From contig DIWR01000010.1 of the NCBI GenBank assembly GCA_002428495.1, forward strand, positions 26,710 to 86,296: a DNA stretch of 59,587 bases, in the 5' to 3' direction. Under the pieces are notes generated by a model. It was not told the DNA's origin. It searched no databases and saw nothing but the letters and a program-made list of their open reading frames with translations. The DNA comes from Synergistaceae bacterium UBA6101. Lineage in GTDB: Bacteria > Synergistota > Synergistia > Synergistales > Synergistaceae. Position 1 is the first letter of the stretch. Each line of letters starts with the position of its first letter. The translations under genes and the position numbers were made by a program. Below are positions 51,501 through 59,587 of the stretch, one piece after another.

Positions 51501-53228
51501 ATGGACAATATCCATTCGCCTGAGTCTGAGGTGACAATTTCTTTTTGCGCCGCGGCAGGACTGGGTCTTCAGACAGCTGAAGACCTGACGAGGCAGATGT
51601 TATCAAAAGCCGGTTATTATGTATTCTCCACCCGGGAATACATGTCAAGGGTCAGAGGGGGCAATAATTCTACACAGATAAGAGTTTCCACCAAACCGGT
51701 AAGGGCCTATGTGGATCGCATAGACTGGCTTTTTGCGCTTTCGCCCGAGCTGCATCCGAACATAACAGAAAATATCACAGAGGATACTAAGATATTAGGT
51801 GATGCATCAGCAATGGAGGAGGAAATTTCTTCCCTTGGCAGAAAAATGATAGATCTGGATCTTGCAAAACGAGCATCCGATCTGGGCAGTCCCAAATTTT
51901 CTTCCATGATAGTAGCAGGCTTTATCGCCGGTATTTTTACGCTTGGAGAGGATTCGGCGGATCAGCTTATTGAAAAGCGTTTTAAGGATGAAGATCTTTC
52001 AGGAAAGAACAAAATGGCGTTCCGTGTGGGACATCAGCTTGGTAAGGAATACGTCGGGGGGAAGCCTGTCGTGCAAATTCCCGTCCAGCCTGGCCGGGAA
52101 GAAATTTTTCTGGATGGCAACAGCGCAGTGGCACTTGGTGCTGCTTCCGCAGGCTGCAACTATATAACGGCCTATCCGATGTCGCCGGGTACCGGTGTTT
52201 TCTCATATTTTGCGAAAAATGCAAAACTGCTGGGGAGCGTAGTCGAACAGGTCGAGGATGAGATATCCGCGATAAATATGGTCGTAGGAGCTGCCTATGC
52301 AGGAGCAAGGTCAATGACCACAACTTCAGGCGGCGGATTTGTGCTTATGTGCGAGGGGATCAGTCTGGCCGGAATAACCGAGACGCCTGTAGTGGTCCAC
52401 CTTGCCCAGAGACCGGGTCCTGCCACGGGACTTGCTACGAGGACGGAGCAGGCTGACCTTGAACTTGCTCTGCATGCGGGGCATGGAGAGTTTCCAAAAG
52501 CACTTTACGCGCCTGTGAACGTTGAAAGCGCATTCAGGCTCGCAGGCCGGGCCTTCCATACTGCTCACAAATACCAGGTGCAGTCGATAATACTGACCGA
52601 TCAGTATCTCCTTGACAGCGGGTATGACATAGAGAAACCCGATCCTTCGTCCGTGCCTGCCCCCATACATCCCATCAGGACAGAGAAAGATTACAAAAGA
52701 TACGCTTTCCCCAAGAAAGATGAATATGTTTCCCCCTTCGGGGTCCCGGGATATGGAGAAGGATTCGTCTCCTTCGACAGCCATGAACACACTGAAGATG
52801 CTCATATAACTGAGGACAGGTCTATTAGGAAGGCAATGGTGCAAAAGAGGCTGAAAAAACTTGAGGCGCTGACAGCAGAAGCGGTCCCGCCCATCGTTCT
52901 GGGACCGGAAAAGTATGACACCGCGGTCATCTGCTGGGGATCGGTATTCGAGCCGCTGAAGGAAGCAATGGAGATACTTGGCTGCAAAAACGCGGTGCTT
53001 ATAGCGTGTGAGCAGGTCTATCCGCTTTCGGAGGAATTCCGGAGGATCATCTCATCGCACTGCAGGAAGATATTTGTTGAGGGAAACGCCACAGGACAGT
53101 TCTCAAGGGTGGTACGGTCCCTCACCGGCACAGGCGCGGATGAAATGATACTCAAATACAACGGGTTCCAGTTCTCCGTTGAAGAGCTGGTCGGGGAACT
53201 GGACGAGCTCCTGAGAGCAAGATCATAA
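51501..53228 (+). CDS. korA: 2-oxoacid:ferredoxin oxidoreductase, fused gamma-alpha subunit
   Basis: A 575-residue fusion. Residues about 10-180 are the gamma domain (Thr-Arg-Glu-Tyr-Met-Ser-Arg-Val-Arg-Gly-Gly-Asn-Asn), and about 205-440 the alpha domain with Thr-Ala-Tyr-Pro-Met-Ser-Pro-Gly-Thr-Gly, Thr-Ser-Gly-Gly-Gly-Phe and Gln-Arg-Pro-Gly-Pro-Ala-Thr-Gly-Leu. With the beta subunit downstream it oxidatively decarboxylates a 2-oxoacid to acyl-CoA, reducing ferredoxin. The substrate could be 2-oxoglutarate or branched/aromatic oxoacids. No delta ferredoxin subunit is encoded here, so an external ferredoxin must accept electrons. Confidence 0.92.
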   Translation: MDNIHSPESEVTISFCAAAGLGLQTAEDLTRQMLSKAGYYVFSTREYMSRVRGGNNSTQIRVSTKPVRAYVDRIDWLFALSPELHPNITENITEDTKILGDASAMEEEISSLGRKMIDLDLAKRASDLGSPKFSSMIVAGFIAGIFTLGEDSADQLIEKRFKDEDLSGKNKMAFRVGHQLGKEYVGGKPVVQIPVQPGREEIFLDGNSAVALGAASAGCNYITAYPMSPGTGVFSYFAKNAKLLGSVVEQVEDEISAINMVVGAAYAGARSMTTTSGGGFVLMCEGISLAGITETPVVVHLAQRPGPATGLATRTEQADLELALHAGHGEFPKALYAPVNVESAFRLAGRAFHTAHKYQVQSIILTDQYLLDSGYDIEKPDPSSVPAPIHPIRTEKDYKRYAFPKKDEYVSPFGVPGYGEGFVSFDSHEHTEDAHITEDRSIRKAMVQKRLKKLEALTAEAVPPIVLGPEKYDTAVICWGSVFEPLKEAMEILGCKNAVLIACEQVYPLSEEFRRIISSHCRKIFVEGNATGQFSRVVRSLTGTGADEMILKYNGFQFSVEELVGELDELLRARS

Positions 53229-53247
53229 GGAAAGGGGACTGCTGACA

Positions 53248-54099
53248 ATGATCAAGACAGCATTTGATTACACAGGCGAGATATCATGGTGCCCGGGATG
53301 CGGGGATTATAAGATACTTGAGTCCCTGAAAATGGCGCTCAGCGAGCTTGAGCTGGACCCTAAGGAAGTGGTGGTGGCTTCCGGTATAGGACAGGCTGCC
53401 AAGATGCCTCATTATCTGAAATGCCACTGTGTCAACGGTCTTCACGGCAGATCTCTTCCCCTTGCGGCAGGCATAAAGGCTTCCAACAGAAGCCTTACGG
53501 TCATAGCTGTGGGAGGGGACGGCGACATGTACGGAGAGGGCGGGAACCACTTCATGCATGCAATAAGGAGAAACCCTGATATCACCAATATAGTCTGCAA
53601 CAACATGATATACGGACTTACAAAGGGACAGGGATCACCGACAACTGCTATCGGAATGAAGACTTCGACCCAGCCCTTCGGGGTCACGAGCAAACCGCTC
53701 AACCCCCTGCTGCTGGCTCTTTCATGTGGCGCAACTTTTGTCGCCCGTGCTTCGGCCGCAGATGCGGAGAAGACAAAAGATATCATAGTAAAGGCGATAA
53801 AGCACAAGGGCTATGCTCTGGTAGATATATTCCAGCCGTGCGTCTCGTTCAACAAGGTCAACACATGGCAGTGGCTTTCAAAAAGCACTAAGTGGCTTGA
53901 CGAAGAGAGGGATGCCTCAGACAAGCTTGAGGCGATGAGGCTTTCAATGGAGACAGACCCATATACGCTGGGCATTATTTACAGGAGCGCACCCGAAAAG
54001 ACCTTCGAGGAAAATCAGGCTCCATATGAAACGGGCGACGATACTCCGTTATACGCCAGGACGCCTGCCCTCGAAAACATAAGGAAGCTTCTTTCCTGA
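53248..54099 (+). CDS. korB: 2-oxoacid:ferredoxin oxidoreductase, beta subunit
   Basis: A 283-residue ThDP-binding subunit. Cys15 and Cys18 in Trp-Cys-Pro-Gly-Cys-Gly, a cysteine in Lys-Cys-His-Cys (59, 61) and one in Phe-Gln-Pro-Cys near 193 bind the proximal 4Fe-4S cluster. Gly-Gly-Asp-Gly-Asp-Met-Tyr at 89-95 with Asn-Asn-Met-Ile-Tyr-Gly-Leu-Thr-Lys-Gly-Gln is the ThDP/Mg site. It lies 19 bases after the alpha subunit, with an AAGGAAAGGGG ribosome site. Together they form the catalytic core; specificity within the family is not settled. Confidence 0.93.
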   Translation: MIKTAFDYTGEISWCPGCGDYKILESLKMALSELELDPKEVVVASGIGQAAKMPHYLKCHCVNGLHGRSLPLAAGIKASNRSLTVIAVGGDGDMYGEGGNHFMHAIRRNPDITNIVCNNMIYGLTKGQGSPTTAIGMKTSTQPFGVTSKPLNPLLLALSCGATFVARASAADAEKTKDIIVKAIKHKGYALVDIFQPCVSFNKVNTWQWLSKSTKWLDEERDASDKLEAMRLSMETDPYTLGIIYRSAPEKTFEENQAPYETGDDTPLYARTPALENIRKLLS

Positions 54100-54120
54100 T
54101 CTCAGGCGATAAAGGCAGTA

Positions 54121-54165
54121 AAAGAACAAGGCCGGGCATAAGCAGCCCGGCCTTGTTCTTTTACT
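54121..54165. terminator. Bidirectional terminator (kor / pdxT)
   Basis: 17-base perfect arms (54121-54137 and 54145-54161) with loop ATAAGCA. T-run follows on plus; A-rich start serves the minus strand. Confidence 0.88.
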
Positions 54166-54170
54166 TAATT

Positions 54171-54746
54171 TTACGGGATCATTGAAAGGAAGTAGGAATG
54201 GACTGTAAGATCATCGGTGACCTCAGGATGGAAAGATGTTACGAGCATATTTGCCTCCCGTGCAGCAGTTATTGCCCCATGCTCAGAAGAAAGTACCACA
54301 ACATCCTTCCCCACCGATGAAATGTAGGGAGCTCTGATGAAATACATCGGTATATCTCCCAAACCTCCAAAATCTCCCGTGGTCATGAAACTCCCCAGCT
54401 GCCTTCCGTAGGCATTTCGTTTTACTGTGATATCCATTACTGCAAAGTGTCTTCTGTCGTCGTTCTCTATTCTTTTGGCCAATAGTACCATCCCGGCGCA
54501 GGTACCATAAACAGGGAGCCCTCCTTTGATCATCGGCAGGATCATGTCGAAAAGCCCTGATTCGCGAAGCAGTTTTCCCTGAGCGGTGCTTTCTCCTCCC
54601 GGAAAAACAATCCCATCGATCTTTATGGAAAGATCTGAGGCAGACCGTATTTCCTTAACCGATACCCCAAGTTTGCGAAGGGCTGAGCAGTGTTCCTCAA
54701 AAGCTCCCTGGACAGCCACGACCCCTACGGTGAAGATTCTGTCCAT
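54171..54746 (-). CDS. pdxT: Pyridoxal 5'-phosphate synthase glutaminase subunit
   Basis: A 191-residue class I glutamine amidotransferase providing ammonia to PdxS. Gly-Gly-Glu-Ser-Thr near 50-54, nucleophile Cys83 in Tyr-Gly-Thr-Cys-Ala-Gly-Met and the His173/Glu175 pair in Phe-His-Pro-Glu complete the triad. Two bases separate it from pdxS. The pair makes PLP from ribose-5-phosphate (or ribulose-5-phosphate), glyceraldehyde-3-phosphate and glutamine without deoxyxylulose phosphate. The many PLP enzymes in the window depend on this cofactor. Confidence 0.95.
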   Translation of the reverse strand: MDRIFTVGVVAVQGAFEEHCSALRKLGVSVKEIRSASDLSIKIDGIVFPGGESTAQGKLLRESGLFDMILPMIKGGLPVYGTCAGMVLLAKRIENDDRRHFAVMDITVKRNAYGRQLGSFMTTGDFGGLGDIPMYFIRAPYISSVGKDVVVLSSEHGAITAAREANMLVTSFHPEVTDDLTVHSYFLSMIP

Positions 54747-54748
54747 TA

Positions 54749-55627
54749 TTATTTTCCGCGTTCAGCCATCAGTACAGCGATCTCATTTTCGTTGATGCCG
54801 ACCATTGCCTCGCCAAGGTCTTCTGATACCTCCGCAAGGATTTTGGGGTCCATATAGTTTGTGACTGCCTTGACTATCGCAGCTGCGCGCCTTTTCGGAT
54901 CACCTGATTTGAATATCCCGCTCCCGACGAAAACGCCTTCAGCTCCAAGCTGCATCATAAGCGATGCATCTGCGGGAGTGGCTACTCCGCCCGCCGCGAA
55001 GTTTACGACAGGGAGCCTGCCCTCTTCATGAACTGATAGTAGGAGTTCATAGGAGACCTGCAGTTCTTTGGCGGCTTCAAAGATCTCATCTTTTCTCATC
55101 GATCTGACCCTTGATATCTCTGCATTCATAGCTCTCAGATGGCGAACTGCCTGGATAACATCGCCGGTGCCGGGTTCGCCCTTGGTCCTTATCATGGTCG
55201 CTCCCTCGGCTATGCGGCGGAGAGCCTCTCCCAGGTTTCTTGCTCCGCATACGAACGGCACTTTGAACATAGTCTTGTCTATGTGGTAGATGTCGTCTGC
55301 AGGGCTTAGAACTTCGCTCTCGTCAATGTAGTCGATCTCGATCGCTTCAAGTATCTGGGCTTCGACGAAGTGGCCTATGCGGCACTTTGCCATTACAGGT
55401 ATAGATACGGCGGCCTGGATGTTCTTTATCATCTTGGGGTCGCTCATCCTCGATATCCCGCCCGCCTGTCTGATGTCGGCAGGTATCCTTTCAAGGGCCA
55501 TAACAGCACAGGCGCCGGCTTCCTCGGCTATGCGCGCCTGATCCGGCGTCGTCACGTCCATTATCACTCCGCCCTTGAGCATTTTTGCGAGATCTCTATT
55601 AAGTTTCACCTGTTCACTGATGATCAT
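54749..55627 (-). CDS. pdxS: Pyridoxal 5'-phosphate synthase subunit
   Basis: A 292-residue TIM-barrel PLP synthase. Val-Ile-Met-Asp-Val-Thr-Thr contains the catalytic Asp, Met-Ala-Lys-Cys-Arg-Ile-Gly-His has the Schiff-base Lys, and Phe-Ala-Ala-Gly-Gly-Val-Ala-Thr with Val-Phe-Val-Gly-Ser-Gly-Ile-Phe-Lys near 215-240 hold phosphate and the second lysine. The ATG at 55627 gives the standard length; an earlier ATG touches the AGGAGG. It is divergent from a PdxR-like regulator. Confidence 0.95.
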   Translation of the reverse strand: MIISEQVKLNRDLAKMLKGGVIMDVTTPDQARIAEEAGACAVMALERIPADIRQAGGISRMSDPKMIKNIQAAVSIPVMAKCRIGHFVEAQILEAIEIDYIDESEVLSPADDIYHIDKTMFKVPFVCGARNLGEALRRIAEGATMIRTKGEPGTGDVIQAVRHLRAMNAEISRVRSMRKDEIFEAAKELQVSYELLLSVHEEGRLPVVNFAAGGVATPADASLMMQLGAEGVFVGSGIFKSGDPKRRAAAIVKAVTNYMDPKILAEVSEDLGEAMVGINENEIAVLMAERGK

Positions 55628-55669
55628 TTTGATCATTCCTCCTTGTAGTTTATTGAAAAGCGTATTATA

Positions 55670-55698
55670 TTTATAAATGTCAATTGTCATTTATACAA
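55670..55698 (-). promoter_or_regulatory. pdxST promoter with palindromic operator
   Basis: Minus-strand TTGTAT (55693-55698), 17-base spacer and TATAAA (55670-55675). The spacer is almost entirely the near-perfect palindrome AAATGTCAATTGTCATTT (55675-55692; 16 of 18 positions symmetric). It is probably the binding site of the divergent PdxR-like protein. Confidence 0.55.
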
Positions 55699-55744
55699 TG
55701 GACAGATTTTGGTATTTTAAACATGACAGATAGGAGTGCTTACA

Positions 55745-57115
55745 ATGATATATGATTTTATCGTAATTGACCCTGATTCTGATGCCCCTCTATGGATGCA
55801 GATCTATCAGGGAATGACTGAAGCGCTTGAGAGGCAGATGATAGGGCCTTCAGACAGGCTTCCTTCGATCCGCGACTTGTCGGAAGGTCTGGATATAAGC
55901 CGTTCCCCTGTGGAAAACGCATATGTTCACCTCCAGCTGGATGGCTTCATAGAAAGCAGGCCCAAAAGCGGATATTTCGCGCTCAAAAGGCCAAAGGAGT
56001 CAAGGGGCGGACCGCCACTTAAGCCGGACGGATCGAAATATTCGATCCTTTACGACCTGACCAGCACCGGAATAGATTCAAAAACGGCTGACATCCCGGT
56101 TTGGAGAAAACACCTGCGTGCTGCCCTGAACATGCAGGACAAGATAATCTCCGGAGGAGACCCCCAGGGTGAGGCCGAGCTGAGGGATGCCCTGGTCAGA
56201 TACTGCTTTGAGGCACGCAAAGTAAAGGCATCCGCAGACCGTATAGTAATATCTTCAGGAACGCAGCAACTGCTTACAGAACTGTGCAGGATGATGGGAA
56301 AAGTCGGGACGGTGGCTATAGAGCACCCGGGATATGCTCAGGGAGAGCGTATTTTTCGTGATTTTGGCTGGAAGGTCGAGTACATAGGCAATGCGGGTGA
56401 ATTGCCCGGCAAACAACTGAGCGGGCAAAAGTATGGTCTCTTTGCTGACATTACATCCAACAGGCCGCAGATGTCCCTCTCAAAAATATCAAAAAGACGA
56501 AAAGACCTGATCGACTGGGCCGAGGAGAATTATTCTTACATACTTGAGGATGACTATAACGGAGAGCTTCGCTATCTTTCACGGTCAGTCCCTTCGCTTC
56601 AGGGGACCTGCCCTGAGAGGGTGATATACATTGGCAGCTTCTCCAGGCTTCTTCTTCCTTCCGTTCGAATTGCCTACATGGTCGTTCCCCATGATCTTGC
56701 GGAGACTGCCAGGATAAAAAGCTCGCTTTATGATCAGACATCCAGCAAGATAGAGCAGCTTGCCCTCGCAGAATACATCAGGGACGGCCATCTGGAACGC
56801 CATATCAGGAGGAGCAGAAAGACATATCAGGTAAAAAGCAAAGAGATGCTCAGTGCACTTAACGAGGTTTTTAAGGATAAGGCTGAGTGCAGGCTTCTGG
56901 AAACGTCACTATGCGCAGCTGTTACGATCAAAACGGATGCAGACGAAGGGGCCCTGTTTGGATCAGCTGTATCAGGAGGGGTAATGGTGGATCAGCTCTT
57001 TTGTTCGTCCGAAGGGAGTTACACCGCTAATCTCTCTTTTGCCGGGATACCTCTGGAAAAGATCAGGCCGGCGATCGTGGCACTTGGCTCAGCCTGGCAT
57101 CAATATGTCAGGTGA
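55745..57115 (+). CDS. pdxR: PdxR-like MocR/GntR regulator with aminotransferase domain
   Basis: A 456-residue MocR regulator. An N-terminal GntR winged helix (about 15-75, Pro-Ser-Ile-Arg-Asp-Leu-Ser-Glu) is linked to an aminotransferase-like PLP domain (about 105-456), where Ser-Phe-Ser-Arg-Leu replaces the usual Ser-x-Ser-Lys at the PLP lysine position; whether it binds PLP covalently is therefore unclear. PdxR proteins regulate pdxST in response to PLP, and the divergent location fits. AGGAG is 8 bases before the ATG at 55745; an in-frame GTG at 55736 overlaps it. Confidence 0.86.
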   Translation: MIYDFIVIDPDSDAPLWMQIYQGMTEALERQMIGPSDRLPSIRDLSEGLDISRSPVENAYVHLQLDGFIESRPKSGYFALKRPKESRGGPPLKPDGSKYSILYDLTSTGIDSKTADIPVWRKHLRAALNMQDKIISGGDPQGEAELRDALVRYCFEARKVKASADRIVISSGTQQLLTELCRMMGKVGTVAIEHPGYAQGERIFRDFGWKVEYIGNAGELPGKQLSGQKYGLFADITSNRPQMSLSKISKRRKDLIDWAEENYSYILEDDYNGELRYLSRSVPSLQGTCPERVIYIGSFSRLLLPSVRIAYMVVPHDLAETARIKSSLYDQTSSKIEQLALAEYIRDGHLERHIRRSRKTYQVKSKEMLSALNEVFKDKAECRLLETSLCAAVTIKTDADEGALFGSAVSGGVMVDQLFCSSEGSYTANLSFAGIPLEKIRPAIVALGSAWHQYVR

Positions 57116-57195
57116 GCTGTTCGCCCTTCGTTCCCATGTTCTCGTATCTTTTTCTTATCGCGGGGACAGCCTCTACTGTAATTACGCCGGCGAAC

Positions 57196-58080
57196 TTATG
57201 ACCTGCTTTTTAATGAAAGAGTGCCCTCATTGAAAGAACAGAGGATCTCACCTGAATCGATAAGAGGTGAGAGGATTGCAGCCACAGTGCTCTGTATCAG
57301 GACATACTGGGGCAGATTCATGTCAAGTCCGTGTCTTTGAGCCAGCTTGCCGACGATTACATCTCTTGTCGAAGGCTCTGAACATATTTCGAGTATCTCT
57401 TCCCTCAGGGCGTTCAGGCATCTTCTGTTGGCGTCTGTGACAGGAACGATGTCTTCACATATGTCTCCGTGCGAAGGGACAAAAAAGTCCGCTTTGAAGC
57501 TATCGAGCATGTCAAACGTCTCCATGGCGCTGCAGTGATCTGCGGTGAAGGGGATGCCGTACTTGTTAAGTATCCTCTCGGATATGACCGAATCTGCAGT
57601 AAAGAGAACACCGTCAGGAGTCAAAACCCCGATCTGGCCGTGTGCATGCCCGGGAAGAGGGACTATCACAAGCCCCCATCCCTCTATGAGGGTACCGGGT
57701 CTCAGTAAAAGGGTCACATTTGAGGGTTCTGCCTGAAGAAATTTATTGGATATTGCCTTTGGAGCTCTTCCTGACCACAGGATCTCTGGTTCCATTTCCG
57801 GCATATCTATGAAGGGGGCTTCCCTGGCAGAAGCTGCGATCCCGCATTCCGTCCTCTTTTGTATAAAGGCGTTGCCGCCGACATGGTCAGCGTGAAAATG
57901 GGTGTTTATTATCAGTTTTATTTTCCAGTTTTTTTCTTCTGCAAGCCTGAGGATCTTTCTGCCCGACGAAGAGTCGTTTCCGCTGTCAATAAGCACAGCC
58001 TCTCCGTTGAACACGTATGCCCCGATGTTGACCGGGCCGCACGCTGCCCATGTGTTACCTTTTATATTGATAAATTCCAT
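57196..58080 (-). CDS. MBL-fold metallohydrolase
   Basis: A 294-residue metallo-beta-lactamase-fold protein. The Zn motif Thr-His-Phe-His-Ala-Asp-His-Val-Gly-Gly lies near 62, followed by Pro-Gly-His-Ala-His-Gly and Thr-Ala-Asp-Ser, completing both metal sites. The C-terminal 80 residues are helical and winged-helix-like, as in several glyoxalase II-type or nucleic-acid-associated MBL proteins. The reaction is unknown; hydrolysis of a thioester or lactone is typical of this class. The second of two adjacent ATGs (58080) has better spacing from GAGGTG. It ends beyond the pdxR stop, convergent with it. Confidence 0.83.
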   Translation of the reverse strand: MEFINIKGNTWAACGPVNIGAYVFNGEAVLIDSGNDSSSGRKILRLAEEKNWKIKLIINTHFHADHVGGNAFIQKRTECGIAASAREAPFIDMPEMEPEILWSGRAPKAISNKFLQAEPSNVTLLLRPGTLIEGWGLVIVPLPGHAHGQIGVLTPDGVLFTADSVISERILNKYGIPFTADHCSAMETFDMLDSFKADFFVPSHGDICEDIVPVTDANRRCLNALREEILEICSEPSTRDVIVGKLAQRHGLDMNLPQYVLIQSTVAAILSPLIDSGEILCSFNEGTLSLKSRS

Positions 58081-58150
58081 CATCGCTCACCTCAGCTTTA
58101 ATTATAGATCATAGATGAGGCTATATTATTCAAAGAAGTTCAGATATGTG

Positions 58151-58180
58151 AAAAGGACGGGTCAAACGGCCCGCCCTTTT
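58151..58180 (-). terminator. Terminator after the DAO gene
   Basis: AAAAGGACGGG (58151-58161) and CCCGCCCTTTT (58170-58180) pair with one mismatch; located about 20 bases past the flavoenzyme stop on the minus strand. Confidence 0.6.
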
Positions 58181-58200
58181 AAAGAATTTCTGTTTTATGA

Positions 58201-59352
58201 CTAGACTACGTTCGGCTCGACTATGCGTTCTCCGCGCTCGAACCTGCGGTAATCCATTATCGTCGGGTCGATCGGCGGTTTGTCGCCGTTGAGAAGAGCT
58301 GTCATTATCTGCCCGGCTACAGGACCCAGCATGAATCCGTGTCCTGAGAAGCCTGTCGCGTGCCAGAAGCCCTTGACATCTGTCTCACCAAGGATGGGAG
58401 CCGCGTCGGGGGTCATATCGTAGTATCCCGCCCATTGACGAACTACGCGAATTTCCTTCGCCCTTGGAAGCATCTTGATTATGGTCTTTGCAATGCTTGC
58501 AACTGAGTGAGCCGTTGATGTGTATCCAAGCAGGGGCTCATGTGCGGGGCTTTCTCCTGCAATGATCGATCCATGGGGACGCTGCTGGATGTAATAGTTG
58601 CCGCTGAAGCTCATAAGCATCGGAGGGCAGACGCCCGGGTCTACAGGCTCAGTGATGAGGATCTCGTGACGCTCCGCCCAGTTGGGGAGCTTGATGCCCG
58701 CCATCTTGGCAATGTCCTGTGCCCATGCTCCTGCGCAGTTTATTACCTCTCCGCATTCGATCGAACCGCGGCTAGTCTCTACTGTTTTGATATTTCCGGA
58801 TTCGACCTTAAGACCCATTACCTCTGTAAACTTATAAATTTTTGCTCCAAGACGTTTTGCCGCTTCCTGGAATGCGAAAGTTGTGAGGAATGGGTCAGCG
58901 TGGCCGTCCCTCGCGTGGAAGGTAAAGCCAAGCGCGTCATCTACTGCAACGCCGGGGCATATTTCCTGTGCCCTTTTAACGTCTGTGAATATTTCAGTTT
59001 TGATGCCGAGACCGTGCTGAAGTTCCACGTTCTTTTTGAACTGAGCCCATTCTTTGTCTTTGTATGCGACGAGAAGGTATCCGCCCTGGTTGAGTCCTGT
59101 GGGCAGGCCAAGCTCTTCATCAAGCTGTTCGAATGTGTCGAGGCATGCGAGCGCCATGCGGCAGTTGAGCTCGAGGCCCCACTGTGCACGTATGCCGGCC
59201 CCGCAGCGGCCCGTTGAACCTGAGCATACGGTGTTTTTCTCTATCAGGACAACGTTCTTTCTTCCTGATTTAACAAGGTAATAGGCAGTAGCTGCTCCGA
59301 CTACCCCTCCGCCAATTATTACAACATCAGCTGTTTTCGGGAAATCCATCAT
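58201..59352 (-). CDS. DAO-family FAD oxidoreductase (sarcosine/proline dehydrogenase-like)
   Basis: A 383-residue flavoenzyme. Val-Val-Ile-Ile-Gly-Gly-Gly-Val-Val-Gly near 11-20 is the FAD-binding loop, and Gly-Arg-Cys-Gly-Ala-Gly-Ile-Arg, Cys-Ala-Gly-Ala-Trp-Ala and Thr-Gly-Phe-Ser-Gly-His-Gly match the DAO fold. It resembles the beta subunit of sarcosine oxidase, HcnC and the proline/hydroxyproline dehydrogenase group, which act with a BFD-type Fe-S protein. Such a gene lies 9 bases upstream in the same direction. Likely substrate: N-methyl or cyclic secondary amino acid (proline, sarcosine, D-hydroxyproline). Confidence 0.83.
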   Translation of the reverse strand: MMDFPKTADVVIIGGGVVGAATAYYLVKSGRKNVVLIEKNTVCSGSTGRCGAGIRAQWGLELNCRMALACLDTFEQLDEELGLPTGLNQGGYLLVAYKDKEWAQFKKNVELQHGLGIKTEIFTDVKRAQEICPGVAVDDALGFTFHARDGHADPFLTTFAFQEAAKRLGAKIYKFTEVMGLKVESGNIKTVETSRGSIECGEVINCAGAWAQDIAKMAGIKLPNWAERHEILITEPVDPGVCPPMLMSFSGNYYIQQRPHGSIIAGESPAHEPLLGYTSTAHSVASIAKTIIKMLPRAKEIRVVRQWAGYYDMTPDAAPILGETDVKGFWHATGFSGHGFMLGPVAGQIMTALLNGDKPPIDPTIMDYRRFERGERIVEPNVV

Positions 59353-59361
59353 GCGCACCTC

Positions 59362-59587
59362 CTAGTTATCCTCGGCAAGAAGACCGAGTTTAATTGGTTT
59401 CACCGGAGGCCTGATGGTTCCGGGATCAAGTTCTGCTATCGGTTTGCCTGTCGCCTTTGAGAGCTCGCGGAGGATTATGTCTCGGCAGCCTCTGCCCTGG
59501 CAGGGTCCCATGCCCACACGGAGTTCTCTTTTGAGTTCGTCAAAGGTGTCGTATCCGCGCGCGATCCACTTGCGGATCTCGTCGATC
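59362..59587 (-). CDS. BFD-type (2Fe-2S) protein, partial (3' end only)
   Basis: About 74 C-terminal codons to the stop at 59362-59364. Val-Gly-Met-Gly-Pro-Cys-Gln-Gly-Arg-Gly-Cys-Arg-Asp is the second cysteine pair of a BFD-like 2Fe-2S domain; it is typical of sarcosine oxidase alpha, HcnA/B and proline dehydrogenase partners. The first pair and the rest are beyond the window edge, so whether this is a small protein or the end of a large FAD/NAD subunit cannot be told. Nine bases separate it from the DAO flavoenzyme gene. Confidence 0.7.
   Translation of the reverse strand, partial: IDEIRKWIARGYDTFDELKRELRVGMGPCQGRGCRDIILRELSKATGKPIAELDPGTIRPPVKPIKLGLLAEDN

Overview
The window looks like chromosomal DNA of a diderm, strictly anaerobic, amino-acid-fermenting bacterium, most likely a member of Synergistota. 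The clearest lineage marker is the tail of the cysteine peptidase at 18323-20071: a Gly-Gly-Cys-Ser segment, a hydrophobic helix and a basic end, as in the Synergist-type C-terminal sorting signal. A patatin fused to an outer-membrane barrel shows a second membrane. Rubrerythrin, two-subunit 2-oxoacid:ferredoxin oxidoreductase genes and a glycyl radical enzyme point to anaerobic life. This placement is inference; no rRNA lies in the window. I saw no tRNA, rRNA, CRISPR array, integrase, intact IS element or phage gene.

Layout from left to right. 1-2.8 kb: a DUF4412-like periplasmic protein, a divergent DapB-like reductase, and an overlapping ogt-alkA DNA-alkylation repair pair. 2.8-6.7 kb: a glycine betaine ABC importer (proX-proW-proV order) behind a GntR-HTH/RCK_C regulator of BusR architecture, which predicts cyclic-di-AMP control of osmolyte uptake. 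7.2-11.2 kb: a complete arginine-to-spermidine operon (speD, Orn/Lys/Arg-family decarboxylase, speE, speB). 11.3-14.7 kb: three prepilin-like genes, the last with a very large 848-residue product. 14.7-18.1 kb (minus strand): threonine synthase, an uncharacterised TrpB-like PLP enzyme and a cyclase-family metal hydrolase. 18.3-20.1 kb: the surface cysteine peptidase. 20.2-24.4 kb (minus): GntR/FCD regulator, radical-SAM activase and a glycyl radical enzyme with the full trans-4-hydroxy-L-proline dehydratase residue set.

24.7-29.4 kb: an aminotransferase, a ComB-like phosphatase, tandem universal stress proteins, a small unknown protein and a YitT-type membrane protein. 29.5-34.0 kb (minus): the patatin/Omp85 protein and two BMP-type ABC permeases without their partner genes. 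34.1-39.4 kb: cardiolipin synthase, membrane metallophosphoesterase, a YprB-like nuclease and argH. 39.5-45.3 kb: ilvE, a phosphohexomutase, the conserved NifU-like/GGGtGRT pair of unknown function, an orphan solute-binding protein and a small basic protein. 45.4-50.7 kb (minus): a double-sensor EAL protein with a degenerate GGDEF domain, glycerate kinase, a small exported protein and the decayed end of a thiamine-diphosphate enzyme gene. 50.7-54.1 kb: rubrerythrin and the 2-oxoacid oxidoreductase. 54.2-57.1 kb: pdxS-pdxT with a divergent PdxR-like regulator. 57.2-59.6 kb: an MBL-fold hydrolase, a DAO-family flavoenzyme and the end of a BFD-type iron-sulfur gene cut by the window edge.

Physiologically the genes connect amino-acid breakdown and reshaping (hydroxyproline, branched-chain amino acids, threonine, arginine), 2-oxoacid oxidation to ferredoxin, local PLP synthesis for many PLP enzymes, and envelope and osmotic homeostasis. 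The best candidates for undescribed biology are the NifU-like/GGGtGRT pair, the thrC/TrpB-like/cyclase operon, the BusR-type regulator in a diderm, and the giant pseudopilin operon.
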